Below the pieces are notes generated by a model, which made no database searches, was not told the DNA's origin, and saw only the letters and a program-made list of their open reading frames with translations. From Salinimicrobium flavum (lineage in GTDB: Bacteria > Bacteroidota > Bacteroidia > Flavobacteriales > Flavobacteriaceae), in the NCBI RefSeq assembly GCF_042684505.1, contig NZ_JBHULT010000010.1, positions 62,001-126,000 of the forward strand: a stretch of DNA of 64,000 nucleotides, given 5' to 3'. Each line of letters starts with the position of its first letter. Position 1 is the first letter of the stretch. Position numbers and translations under genes: made by a program. Positions 53,934 through 61,237 of this stretch are shown in pieces.

Positions 53934-53945
53934 TTTTGATTAATA

Positions 53946-53978
53946 AAACCTCATAGGTTTCTAAAAGCTGTGAGGTTT
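53946..53978 (+). terminator. Hairpin terminator between menF and menD
   Basis: AAACCTCA (53946-53953) pairs with TGAGGTTT (53971-53978), extended by a partly paired inner stem (TAGGTTT with AAAGCTG). It overlaps a possible GTG start for menD at 53970, which argues for a later menD start. Confidence 0.65.
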
Positions 53979-53993
53979 CAAAAAACATCATTT

Positions 53994-55727
53994 TTGAAAT
54001 ACCCAAAAATACCAGTTGCAAGATCTATAGTCGCCCTTTGTGAAGCTAAAGGCATTCATCACGTAGTGATCTCGCCGGGATCCCGGAATGCTCCTCTCAC
54101 TAACGGATTTGCGTTTAATCCTAATATTCAAACCTACAGCGTAGTTGATGAACGCTGTGCGGCATTTGTGGCACTGGGAATGGCCCAGCAAATCGGGAAA
54201 CCGGTTGCAGTGGTGTGTACTTCCGGCTCAGCTCTTTTAAACTATTACCCTGCGGTAGCCGAAGCCTTTTACAGCGATATCCCGTTGGTGGTTATATCTG
54301 CCGACAGGCCTATTGAACGTATTGACATAGGTGATGGGCAAACCATTCGCCAAAAGAACGTTTTTGAGAACCATATTTTATATTCGGCCAACCTTCATTC
54401 TGAGGTTGTGCTTGAAAACGAATCCACCGAGAAAAAACTTCAGCAGAAACAATTCGAATCGCGCAAACATAATGAAAGGGAGATCAACCTGGCGCTGAAC
54501 AAGGCAATTGAAGGTAAGGGGCCGGTGCATATCAACGTTCCATTTTACGAACCTCTATATGAGGTAGTGGAGGACGTAGAAGTGAATCCTATCCAGATCC
54601 TGCCCGAGCTCAGGGAGAAAACCTATTCTGAAGCTCAGTTGCTGGCCTATGCCGATCTGTGGAACAAGGCCAAACGAAAAATGGTGATCGTAGGTGTGGC
54701 GCAGCCAAATGCTGTGGAGCAGAGATTCCTGGATGAACTGGCAGATGATGCTTCTGTTATTATTTTTACGGAAACTACCTCAAACGTACACCATCCTAAA
54801 TTCTTTACACGGATAGACACGATCATAGGGCCTATTGAAAAGGAAGCAGATCCCGAAGAATTGTTCGGTGCCCTACGCCCCGATATTTTACTCACTTTTG
54901 GGGGAATGATCGTGTCCAAAAAGATCAAGGCGTTTCTACGCACCCATAATCCAAAACACCACTGGCATGTAGATCCTAAAAAAGCATATAATACCTTCTT
55001 TTGCCTGAACAAACATTTTGAAACTTCGGTGAATTCTTTCTTTACGAATTTCCTTCCGCTAACCGGGCAGGTCGAAAGTGACTATGCTTCCTTTTGGCAG
55101 GAAGTGAGGAGCAGAAGGCAGGTACGTCATGAAGATTACATGAACAGGATCCCGTATTCAGACCTTAAGGTGATGAAGGCTATTGTACCCAATATGCCCG
55201 AAAATCATATTTTGCACCTTGCCAATAGTTCTACCATAAGGTATGCCCAGCTTTTCAAATGGAAAGAGAGCCTGAAGATCTATTGCAACCGGGGCACCAG
55301 CGGAATTGATGGCAGTATCTCCACTTCGGTTGGAGCGGCAATGGTTTCAGAAGAACCCGTTTTAATGATCACCGGTGACCTGAGCTTTTTCTACGACAGT
55401 AATGCCCTGTGGAATAATTACATTCCGAAGAATTTCAGGATCATTATCCTCAATAATCACGGGGGCGGTATTTTCAGGATACTTCCGGGGGATAAGAATT
55501 CGGAAACCTTCGACACTTATTTTGAGACCGTACATAACCTGCAGGCCAAACCCATTTGTGATCTGCATGGATTCGATTATGCTTCGGCAAGCACTTCCGA
55601 AGAAATAGAAGGTGGATTAAAACACTTTTTTGAGCCTTCCGAAAGACCAAAGGTGCTGGAGATCTTTACACCGCGAAAAGTGAACGATGAAGTATTGTTG
55701 GAATATTTCAGCTTTATCAAATCTTAG
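53994..55727 (+). CDS. menD: 2-succinyl-5-enolpyruvyl-6-hydroxy-3-cyclohexene-1-carboxylate synthase
   Basis: This thiamine-diphosphate enzyme joins isochorismate and 2-oxoglutarate in menaquinone synthesis. I chose the TTG at 53994, giving 577 residues beginning MKYPKIPVARSIVALCEAKG, because flavobacterial MenD proteins usually start this way; the GTG at 53970 would lie within the menF terminator. Motifs: VISPGSRNAPL near the N terminus, the ThDP-binding GDLSFFYDSNALWN and GTSGIDGSISTSVGAAM. It is 60 nt after the menF stop and 64 nt before the DUF2853 gene. Confidence 0.94.
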   Translation: MKYPKIPVARSIVALCEAKGIHHVVISPGSRNAPLTNGFAFNPNIQTYSVVDERCAAFVALGMAQQIGKPVAVVCTSGSALLNYYPAVAEAFYSDIPLVVISADRPIERIDIGDGQTIRQKNVFENHILYSANLHSEVVLENESTEKKLQQKQFESRKHNEREINLALNKAIEGKGPVHINVPFYEPLYEVVEDVEVNPIQILPELREKTYSEAQLLAYADLWNKAKRKMVIVGVAQPNAVEQRFLDELADDASVIIFTETTSNVHHPKFFTRIDTIIGPIEKEADPEELFGALRPDILLTFGGMIVSKKIKAFLRTHNPKHHWHVDPKKAYNTFFCLNKHFETSVNSFFTNFLPLTGQVESDYASFWQEVRSRRQVRHEDYMNRIPYSDLKVMKAIVPNMPENHILHLANSSTIRYAQLFKWKESLKIYCNRGTSGIDGSISTSVGAAMVSEEPVLMITGDLSFFYDSNALWNNYIPKNFRIIILNNHGGGIFRILPGDKNSETFDTYFETVHNLQAKPICDLHGFDYASASTSEEIEGGLKHFFEPSERPKVLEIFTPRKVNDEVLLEYFSFIKS

Positions 55728-55791
55728 GATTTCTTTTAATCTTTCCTGCTACTAATTTTTTATCTTCTGGGAGAACCTAAAATTTAAAGAA

Positions 55792-56133
55792 ATGAGTAAA
55801 ACAGAAGAGAAAGTAGAGAAGTACGTTCAGGACATCAAAGATAAAATGGGCGAGGATCCAGATGTGGATCTTTTGAGAAAAGTCACCTTGGCCTGTGGTC
55901 CCAGCATTTTTCAGAGTGATGCGGAAACGATCTCAAGTTCTTCACCTGAGGAACTCGAAACAGTTAAGCAAAATTTCATGATCAAAAAGCTGGGTCTTAA
56001 GGATGATAAAAATCTGGATGCCGGCCTTGAATTGGTTATCGAAAAATATGGGACTTCAAACCGAAATAAATACAGGGCAGTAGTTTACTATCTTCTCACT
56101 AAGTTTTATAAAAAGGAAGCGATCTTCAATTAG
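55792..56133 (+). CDS. DUF2853 family small protein
   Basis: This 113-residue, acidic, all-helical protein matches the DUF2853 family (VDLLRKVTLACGPSIFQSDAETIS and NRNKYRAVVYYLLTKFYKK). It has no signal or TM segment. Its role is unknown; it lies between menD and cvfB on the same strand but with 64 and 86 nt gaps, so linkage with menaquinone synthesis is not established. Confidence 0.85.
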   Translation: MSKTEEKVEKYVQDIKDKMGEDPDVDLLRKVTLACGPSIFQSDAETISSSSPEELETVKQNFMIKKLGLKDDKNLDAGLELVIEKYGTSNRNKYRAVVYYLLTKFYKKEAIFN

Positions 56134-56194
56134 AGTTCCCAGAAAAGGCAACCTTACCGATTTTATTATGCATAACGAGCTGTTAAAAATAAAG

Positions 56195-56202
56195 TATCTT
56201 TG
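56195..56202 (+). promoter_or_regulatory. -7 box TATCTTTG of the cvfB-like gene
   Basis: TATCTTTG fits TAnnTTTG exactly and lies 17 nt before the ATG at 56220. I see no well-placed TTG upstream. Confidence 0.35.
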
Positions 56203-56219
56203 CCAACTAAATTTAGAGT

Positions 56220-57059
56220 ATGCTTACGATTGGTGAATACCATGTTTTAAAGATCGACAGAGACACAGAACCTGGATTGTTTCTAAAGGATGATGAGGGA
56301 AATGAAGTCTTGCTTCCCAACAAATATAAACCCACCTCTTTTGAGATAGGCGATGAGATCGAGGTTTTCGTGTACCTGGATCACGAGGAAAGGCCGGTTG
56401 CCACAACGCTTAAACCTTTCATCAAGCTCGATGAATTTGGATATCTTAAATGTGTGGAGGTATCTGATATAGGAGCCTTTTTAGACTGGGGTCTTGAAAA
56501 ACACCTTTTCGTACCCTTTAAGGAACAGGTTACAAAAATGCGAAAAGGGGACAAATATTTAGTTTTTTGTTACCTCGACGAACTTACCGGCAGACTTGTA
56601 GCTTCAAGCAAAACAAATGCTTTTCTTGATAATTCCCAGTTGACGGTTGAACCGTTCGAGGAAGTTAACCTCATTGTAAGTAACCCAACCGAACTGGGCT
56701 GGAATGTGATCATTAATGAAATTCACCAGGGGCTGCTTTACAAGGATGATGTATTCCAAAAATTACATACAGGGGACAAATTGACCGGTTTCATTAAAAA
56801 GACCAGACCTGACGGAAAAATCGATGTTACCCTGCAAAGACCCGGTTACCGAAGTATTGAACCCAACGCCCAGGAAATTCTGACCCACCTGGAACTTAAA
56901 GGAGGCTATATAGGGCTCACAGATAAATCTTCTCCAGATGAGATACAGAACCAGCTGCAAATGAGCAAAAAGAGCTTTAAAAGGGCTATAGGTAATCTTT
57001 ACAAGCAACGAATGGTAGATATTAAAGATGACGGCATTTACCTCAGGAAAGGGGAGTAG
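56220..57059 (+). CDS. S1 RNA-binding domain protein, CvfB-like
   Basis: This 279-residue cytoplasmic protein has the CvfB plan: three S1-type OB domains (about 1-65; 70-140 with GAFLDWGLEKHLFVPFKEQ; 145-210 with VTLQRPGYR) and a C-terminal winged helix (about 215-279, SPDEIQNQLQMSKKSFKRAIGNLYK). CvfB in staphylococci binds RNA and affects virulence gene expression; in this organism an RNA-binding or regulatory role is inferred. Its last 22 nt overlap the convergent gene at 57038. Confidence 0.9.
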   Translation: MLTIGEYHVLKIDRDTEPGLFLKDDEGNEVLLPNKYKPTSFEIGDEIEVFVYLDHEERPVATTLKPFIKLDEFGYLKCVEVSDIGAFLDWGLEKHLFVPFKEQVTKMRKGDKYLVFCYLDELTGRLVASSKTNAFLDNSQLTVEPFEEVNLIVSNPTELGWNVIINEIHQGLLYKDDVFQKLHTGDKLTGFIKKTRPDGKIDVTLQRPGYRSIEPNAQEILTHLELKGGYIGLTDKSSPDEIQNQLQMSKKSFKRAIGNLYKQRMVDIKDDGIYLRKGE

Positions 57060-57517
57060 GAATAAGGGGAAATATAGCTCCTCCCGGTATAAGGTGAATA
57101 ATTGCCAGTAAATAATCCGGCCCGCATCTCTTTGTAGGCCGGAATTTTTGTTTTTCCGGTATAGATGTCGTAGTTGGAGCCTCTGTCATGAACCCTGACC
57201 TGGTTGGTGATCTGAATAAAACCTGCTTCGGTCTTACCCAGGTAAGGCATGGGAGATTCGAGTTCAATATAAGAACTTTCCTGCTCATACCTTGTTCGCT
57301 CCATCATAGCGACCAGGTTCACTTCCCTTTTTACCTCCTTTTTAAATATAACTTCAGTAAGGGTGAAATTTCCTTCAGGAATCTGAGGTGCGAGGTATGA
57401 AAGACTCGGCCTAACCTCAAGAGTTCCAATATAGAAACCTTCCCCTGTAGCGAGTTCCTGGGAAAACCCTGCAAGGGAAAATAAAAGAAAAGTAATAATA
57501 AGAAAGGCTCTTTTCAT
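57038..57517 (-). CDS. Exported hypothetical protein
   Basis: This 159-residue protein has a signal peptide (1-19, ending AGFSQ) but no family that I recognise. It is rich in Thr, Tyr and Ser, with a C-terminal run of tyrosines (SPYTGRSYISPYSYSPF). Because it overlaps cvfB by 22 nt at the 3' end it is unlikely to be a spurious call: the signal peptide is clear. It is divergent from menB (134-nt gap). Confidence 0.7.
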   Translation of the reverse strand: MKRAFLIITFLLFSLAGFSQELATGEGFYIGTLEVRPSLSYLAPQIPEGNFTLTEVIFKKEVKREVNLVAMMERTRYEQESSYIELESPMPYLGKTEAGFIQITNQVRVHDRGSNYDIYTGKTKIPAYKEMRAGLFTGNYSPYTGRSYISPYSYSPFLR

Positions 57518-57651
57518 GAAGCTAAATTTACGGACTTTAAAATCAAAAATCGTACAAAAAAATCAGAGCGGAAAAGAATCCCTAAAAAATCAGGTATTTT
57601 GAAGGGAATGAAATCTTTTAAAAGGCCTATTTTTACGTAAAATTATGTCAC

Positions 57652-58491
57652 ATGAATAAACCTGATTATAAAACTGCTAAAGAATACGAAGATATCACGT
57701 ATAAAAAATGCAATGGGGTGGCGAGGATCGCTTTCAACCGTCCAGATGTTCGCAATGCCTTCAGGCCAAAAACCACCAAAGAACTTTATGATGCCTTTTA
57801 TGATGCGCAGGAAGATACCTCTATTGGCGTCGTATTACTTTCTGCGGAAGGACCCTCTTCCAAAGACGGGGTATATTCCTTTTGCAGTGGTGGAGATCAA
57901 AAAGCACGTGGCCATCAAGGCTATGTAGGAGATGACGGGATGCACCGTCTAAATATTTTGGAAGTACAGCGCCTGATACGTTTTATGCCAAAAGCGGTCA
58001 TCGCGGTTGTACCGGGATGGGCAGTAGGAGGAGGGCACAGCCTCCATGTGGTTTGTGATCTTACCTTAGCCAGTAAAGAGCACGCCATCTTCAAACAAAC
58101 CGATGCCGATGTAACGAGTTTTGACGGTGGGTACGGTTCCGCTTATCTGGCCAAAATGGTGGGCCAGAAAAAGGCACGGGAGATCTTCTTTTTAGGAAGA
58201 AATTATTCTGCGCAGGAAGCCTTTGAAATGGGAATGGTCAACGCGGTCATCCCACATGACGAGCTGGAAGATACTGCTTATGAATGGGCACAGGAGATCC
58301 TTGCTAAATCGCCTACTTCCATCAAGATGCTGAAATTTGCCATGAACCTGACTGATGACGGAATGGTAGGACAGCAGGTTTTTGCGGGAGAAGCGACAAG
58401 ACTGGCTTACATGACCGATGAAGCCAAAGAAGGCCGAAATGCCTTTTTGGAGAAAAGAAAACCAAATTTTGAAAAGAAGTGGATCCCGTAA
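57652..58491 (+). CDS. menB: 1,4-dihydroxy-2-naphthoyl-CoA synthase
   Basis: This 279-residue crotonase-family enzyme closes the second ring of menaquinone (o-succinylbenzoyl-CoA to DHNA-CoA). The N-terminal AKEYEDITYKK and ARIAFNRPDVRNAF, the oxyanion segment SGGDQKARGHQGYVGDDG and VVPGWAVGGGHSLHVVCDLTLAS are diagnostic of MenB, as is the C-terminal KRKPNFEKKWIP-like tail. A PH-domain gene starts in its last codons (GTG, 13-nt overlap). menC, menE and menA are not in the window. Confidence 0.97.
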   Translation: MNKPDYKTAKEYEDITYKKCNGVARIAFNRPDVRNAFRPKTTKELYDAFYDAQEDTSIGVVLLSAEGPSSKDGVYSFCSGGDQKARGHQGYVGDDGMHRLNILEVQRLIRFMPKAVIAVVPGWAVGGGHSLHVVCDLTLASKEHAIFKQTDADVTSFDGGYGSAYLAKMVGQKKAREIFFLGRNYSAQEAFEMGMVNAVIPHDELEDTAYEWAQEILAKSPTSIKMLKFAMNLTDDGMVGQQVFAGEATRLAYMTDEAKEGRNAFLEKRKPNFEKKWIP

Positions 58492-59009
58492 GCCCCGAGA
58501 AATTTTCAAATCTTCAGGTAGAAGTAGCTTCCCTTCCCCGGTATGAGGAAGCAGAGCTGTCTTCCCTGGATAGAAAATATTTACTCAAACTTCATATTAG
58601 AACTACCATCTCCCTGCTTTTCTTTACGGCAGGACTTGTAGCGGGATATTTTTTTCTTCAGAATAACCTGAATTATTTTGTTGGAGGTTTCGTTCTGCTC
58701 CTGGTTCTTTTTGGGTGGTCCTATTATGTCAATTTTCAATTGATGAAAAGGAACGGATATGCTCTCAGGCAGCTGGATATTATCTTCAGGAGCGGGTATT
58801 TGTTTGAAAAGACAACCGTAGTGCCTTTTAACAGGGTACAGCACGTTTCGGTGGAAAGATCTTTCACAGATAAATTACTAAAGCTTTCTACGCTTAAGAT
58901 TTATACAGCGGGAGGTGCCGGCAGTGACATAAGCATTCCGGGCTTATTACCCCAAACAGCGACTTCTTTAAAAGAAGAGATCTCAGTGAGAATTGCCGAT
59001 CATGTCTGA
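58479..59009 (+). CDS. Bacterial PH (YdbS-like) membrane protein
   Basis: This 176-residue protein with two TM helices (about 43-60 and 65-82) has a bPH2 domain (about 85-176, KTTVVPFNRVQHVSVERSFTDKLLKL). The start is GTG at 58479 inside the 3' end of menB; alternative starts are later. The next gene starts before its stop (8-nt overlap). Homologs are YdbS of B. subtilis, implicated there in antibiotic (amylocyclicin) resistance together with YdbT; here the function is unknown. Confidence 0.85.
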   Translation: MDPVSPEKFSNLQVEVASLPRYEEAELSSLDRKYLLKLHIRTTISLLFFTAGLVAGYFFLQNNLNYFVGGFVLLLVLFGWSYYVNFQLMKRNGYALRQLDIIFRSGYLFEKTTVVPFNRVQHVSVERSFTDKLLKLSTLKIYTAGGAGSDISIPGLLPQTATSLKEEISVRIADHV

Positions 59010-60501
59010 CTTTGATTTCTCTCAACCCCAGCGGCAATCCAAGACAGGCCTGGTGCTGATCTTTGCCGCCACAGTGTACAATTTTTTCAGGGCTGGTTGG
59101 GTCGTCATCCTTGCCATACTTGCAGGACGTAATTCTCCTAAGCTCACGTCTCTTTTAATTCTGGGAGGGATCTTGCTGTTGTTGCTGGGCCTTGGATACA
59201 GTATAATCTATTACCTGAGGTTCAGGTTTCATATAGATGAAAAGAACAGGGAGTTTGTGGTGGAAAAGGGCGTGTTATCTTCAGATGTGGTGGTTATTCC
59301 CTTTAACAAGATTCAGCAGGTCAAGTTTAAACGAAATATACTTCAGAGAATCTTAAACGTGTCCAGTGTGGTTGTGGAAACCGCCGGTAGCCAGGGAAAG
59401 GAAGTAGAGATCAAGGCACTTTCACAGGAAGCCGCAGATGTCCTTGCAGACCGCTTAATGAGCTTGTCCCAAAAAGTAAAAAGAACAGAAGAAGACGGTA
59501 TTGAAACAGAAGAAGCCGGGGAGAGTTTTTTAGGTACTCCCGAGTGGCAGCATAAGGTTAGCCTTTTTACCCTTGTAAAATTGGGACTAACCTCCAATTA
59601 CCTTCGCGGAGTTGCTCTTATTATTGCTTTTTATTTTACGCTTCGGCAGGAGTTCAGGCTGGAAGATACCTTACCCGCCGGTGTACCGAAGGAACAATTG
59701 CTGGGCACAGGTTCCCTGATCTTCATTCTGTTTTTGCTCTTTATAGGTATGGTGATCACTGTAGGAGAGACCGTAATAAAATATTACGATCTTAATTTAA
59801 AAAAGTTCAGTGACTCATTACAGGTAGAAATGGGGTTGCGGAACAACGTTAAAGTTAATATTAAAGCTAACCGTATCCAGGTGATGGAGGTTGTGACCAA
59901 TCCGCTTCAGAAGAAGCTGGATCTGTATAAACTCAAATTGTCATTAGCCAGCAGTGAGAATGAATTGGGAAAAAGCCACATCAGGATCCCGGGGATCCCT
60001 CCCGATATTGTAGCGGAAATAAAGAAGTATTTTTTCAAGACCCAGGTTACCGAGAAATTATATTTCCTCCCTAACCAATTGTATCTGGCCCGAAGAATAT
60101 CCCGTGGTATGATCCCGGCAGTTGTGGGAATTGGCCTGGTTTTTTTCTTCAGGGAATATGTTTCCCTGGCTTATGCAGGAATACTCCTAAGTGTGTATTT
60201 GGTATTAATGACCGTGTATAATTACTTTTACTATAAAAGTTTAAGGTTATCTGTTTCTGATGACTTTCTGGTCAAACATTCCGGTTTATGGATAAAGAAG
60301 GAACAATACCTGGAAATTTACCGGTTACAATCAGTCTCAGTACGGCAACCTTTATGGTACAAGAACAGGGGAGTAGTAAACCTTACTTTTCATTCTGCGG
60401 GCGGAGATCTTAATTTTTACGTGGTTAAGACCGAAGAGGTTCGTCCCTTACTTAATTTTGTCTTGTACAAAATAGAATCCACTACCGACCCATGGATGTA
60501 A
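59002..60501 (+). CDS. Bacterial PH (YdbT-like) membrane protein
   Basis: This 499-residue multi-TM protein has three bPH2 domains, each following a pair of TM helices: domain 1 with VVVIPFNKIQQVKFKRNILQ (about 85-155), domain 2 with VNIKANRIQVMEV (about 265-340) and domain 3 with YLEIYRLQSVSVRQPLWYKN (about 420-495). I chose ATG 59002; the TTG at 58993 would add only three residues. The overlap with the preceding bPH gene points to a two-subunit membrane complex of unknown role. Confidence 0.87.
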   Translation: MSDFDFSQPQRQSKTGLVLIFAATVYNFFRAGWVVILAILAGRNSPKLTSLLILGGILLLLLGLGYSIIYYLRFRFHIDEKNREFVVEKGVLSSDVVVIPFNKIQQVKFKRNILQRILNVSSVVVETAGSQGKEVEIKALSQEAADVLADRLMSLSQKVKRTEEDGIETEEAGESFLGTPEWQHKVSLFTLVKLGLTSNYLRGVALIIAFYFTLRQEFRLEDTLPAGVPKEQLLGTGSLIFILFLLFIGMVITVGETVIKYYDLNLKKFSDSLQVEMGLRNNVKVNIKANRIQVMEVVTNPLQKKLDLYKLKLSLASSENELGKSHIRIPGIPPDIVAEIKKYFFKTQVTEKLYFLPNQLYLARRISRGMIPAVVGIGLVFFFREYVSLAYAGILLSVYLVLMTVYNYFYYKSLRLSVSDDFLVKHSGLWIKKEQYLEIYRLQSVSVRQPLWYKNRGVVNLTFHSAGGDLNFYVVKTEEVRPLLNFVLYKIESTTDPWM

Positions 60502-60551
60502 AAAATTGATTTTCAGAATGTTAATTGGGAATTTGATGATAGTCTGTTTTG

Positions 60552-60559
60552 TATCTTTG
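60552..60559 (+). promoter_or_regulatory. -7 box TATCTTTG before the lipoprotein gene
   Basis: TATCTTTG fits the TAnnTTTG consensus exactly and lies 26 nt before the ATG at 60586. TTTG at 60532-60535 is 16 nt upstream, close to the usual spacing. Confidence 0.4.
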
Positions 60560-60585
60560 AAGGAAGATACTTAACCTCATTTCCC

Positions 60586-61140
60586 ATGAAATTTTTGCAC
60601 GATATATTCCTCTTCACAGTTGTTCCGGTCATACTATTTTCCTGTAGTTTGGAAACATTTAATGATAATTTAGAAGAGAAAGGGGAGAATGGATATACTT
60701 TTTCAGAAAGCAGGAAACAATGGAAAAAGCTTAAGGGGAAAAATGGAAACTCTTATGAGTATGTTATGCTGGAACAGTCATTTACCGGCTTTGGAAGTGA
60801 AACAACCATTACGGTCAAAAAGGGGAAAGTGATCTCCCGCGTCTTTCACACCTTCATCATTTCTGATGAGGATGGGACAAAAACGCTGACTTTTGTTTAT
60901 TCTGAAGACAGGGAAAGTTTGGGCACTCATGAAGAAGGAGCCTTGCCGGTAACCATTGATGAGTTGTATAAGACCTGTCTTTCCCAATATCTCATTGCAG
61001 ATCCTGAAACAAATACGGTATATTTTGATACGAATGAGGAGGGCGTGATCTCCCTGTGTGGTTACGTGCCTGTTGGATGCCAGGATGATTGCTTTACGGG
61101 AATTACCATAAGTTCCTTTAACTGGATCTCCCGAAAGTAG
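60586..61140 (+). CDS. Small lipoprotein (DUF6174-like)
   Basis: This 184-residue protein has a lipoprotein signal (VILFSCS, Cys20). The region SRKQWKKLKGKNGNSYEYV followed by TTITVKKGKVISRVF resembles the DUF6174 fold from memory, and a late Cys-Gly-x4-Gly-Cys-x3-Cys pattern (CGYVPVGCQDDC) may form disulfides. Function unknown. A bidirectional hairpin terminator follows at 61177-61208. Confidence 0.68.
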   Translation: MKFLHDIFLFTVVPVILFSCSLETFNDNLEEKGENGYTFSESRKQWKKLKGKNGNSYEYVMLEQSFTGFGSETTITVKKGKVISRVFHTFIISDEDGTKTLTFVYSEDRESLGTHEEGALPVTIDELYKTCLSQYLIADPETNTVYFDTNEEGVISLCGYVPVGCQDDCFTGITISSFNWISRK

Positions 61141-61176
61141 GTTTCGGGGAAAAACAGATTATATTTGATTACAAAA

Positions 61177-61208
61177 TAAAACGGCTGCACATTTGTGCAA
61201 CCGTTTAG
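61177..61208. terminator. Bidirectional terminator between lipoprotein gene and E1 gene
   Basis: AAACGGCTGCAC (61179-61190) pairs with GTGCAACCGTTT (61195-61206), one mismatch, around an ATTT loop, with A and T runs outside. Confidence 0.85.
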
Positions 61209-61237
61209 GTATTTATATTATTTCTGATTATCTGAAT

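Noticed and set aside
53970..53993. GTG start of menD
   Set aside because: It lies inside the menF terminator hairpin; the TTG at 53994 matches usual flavobacterial MenD N termini.
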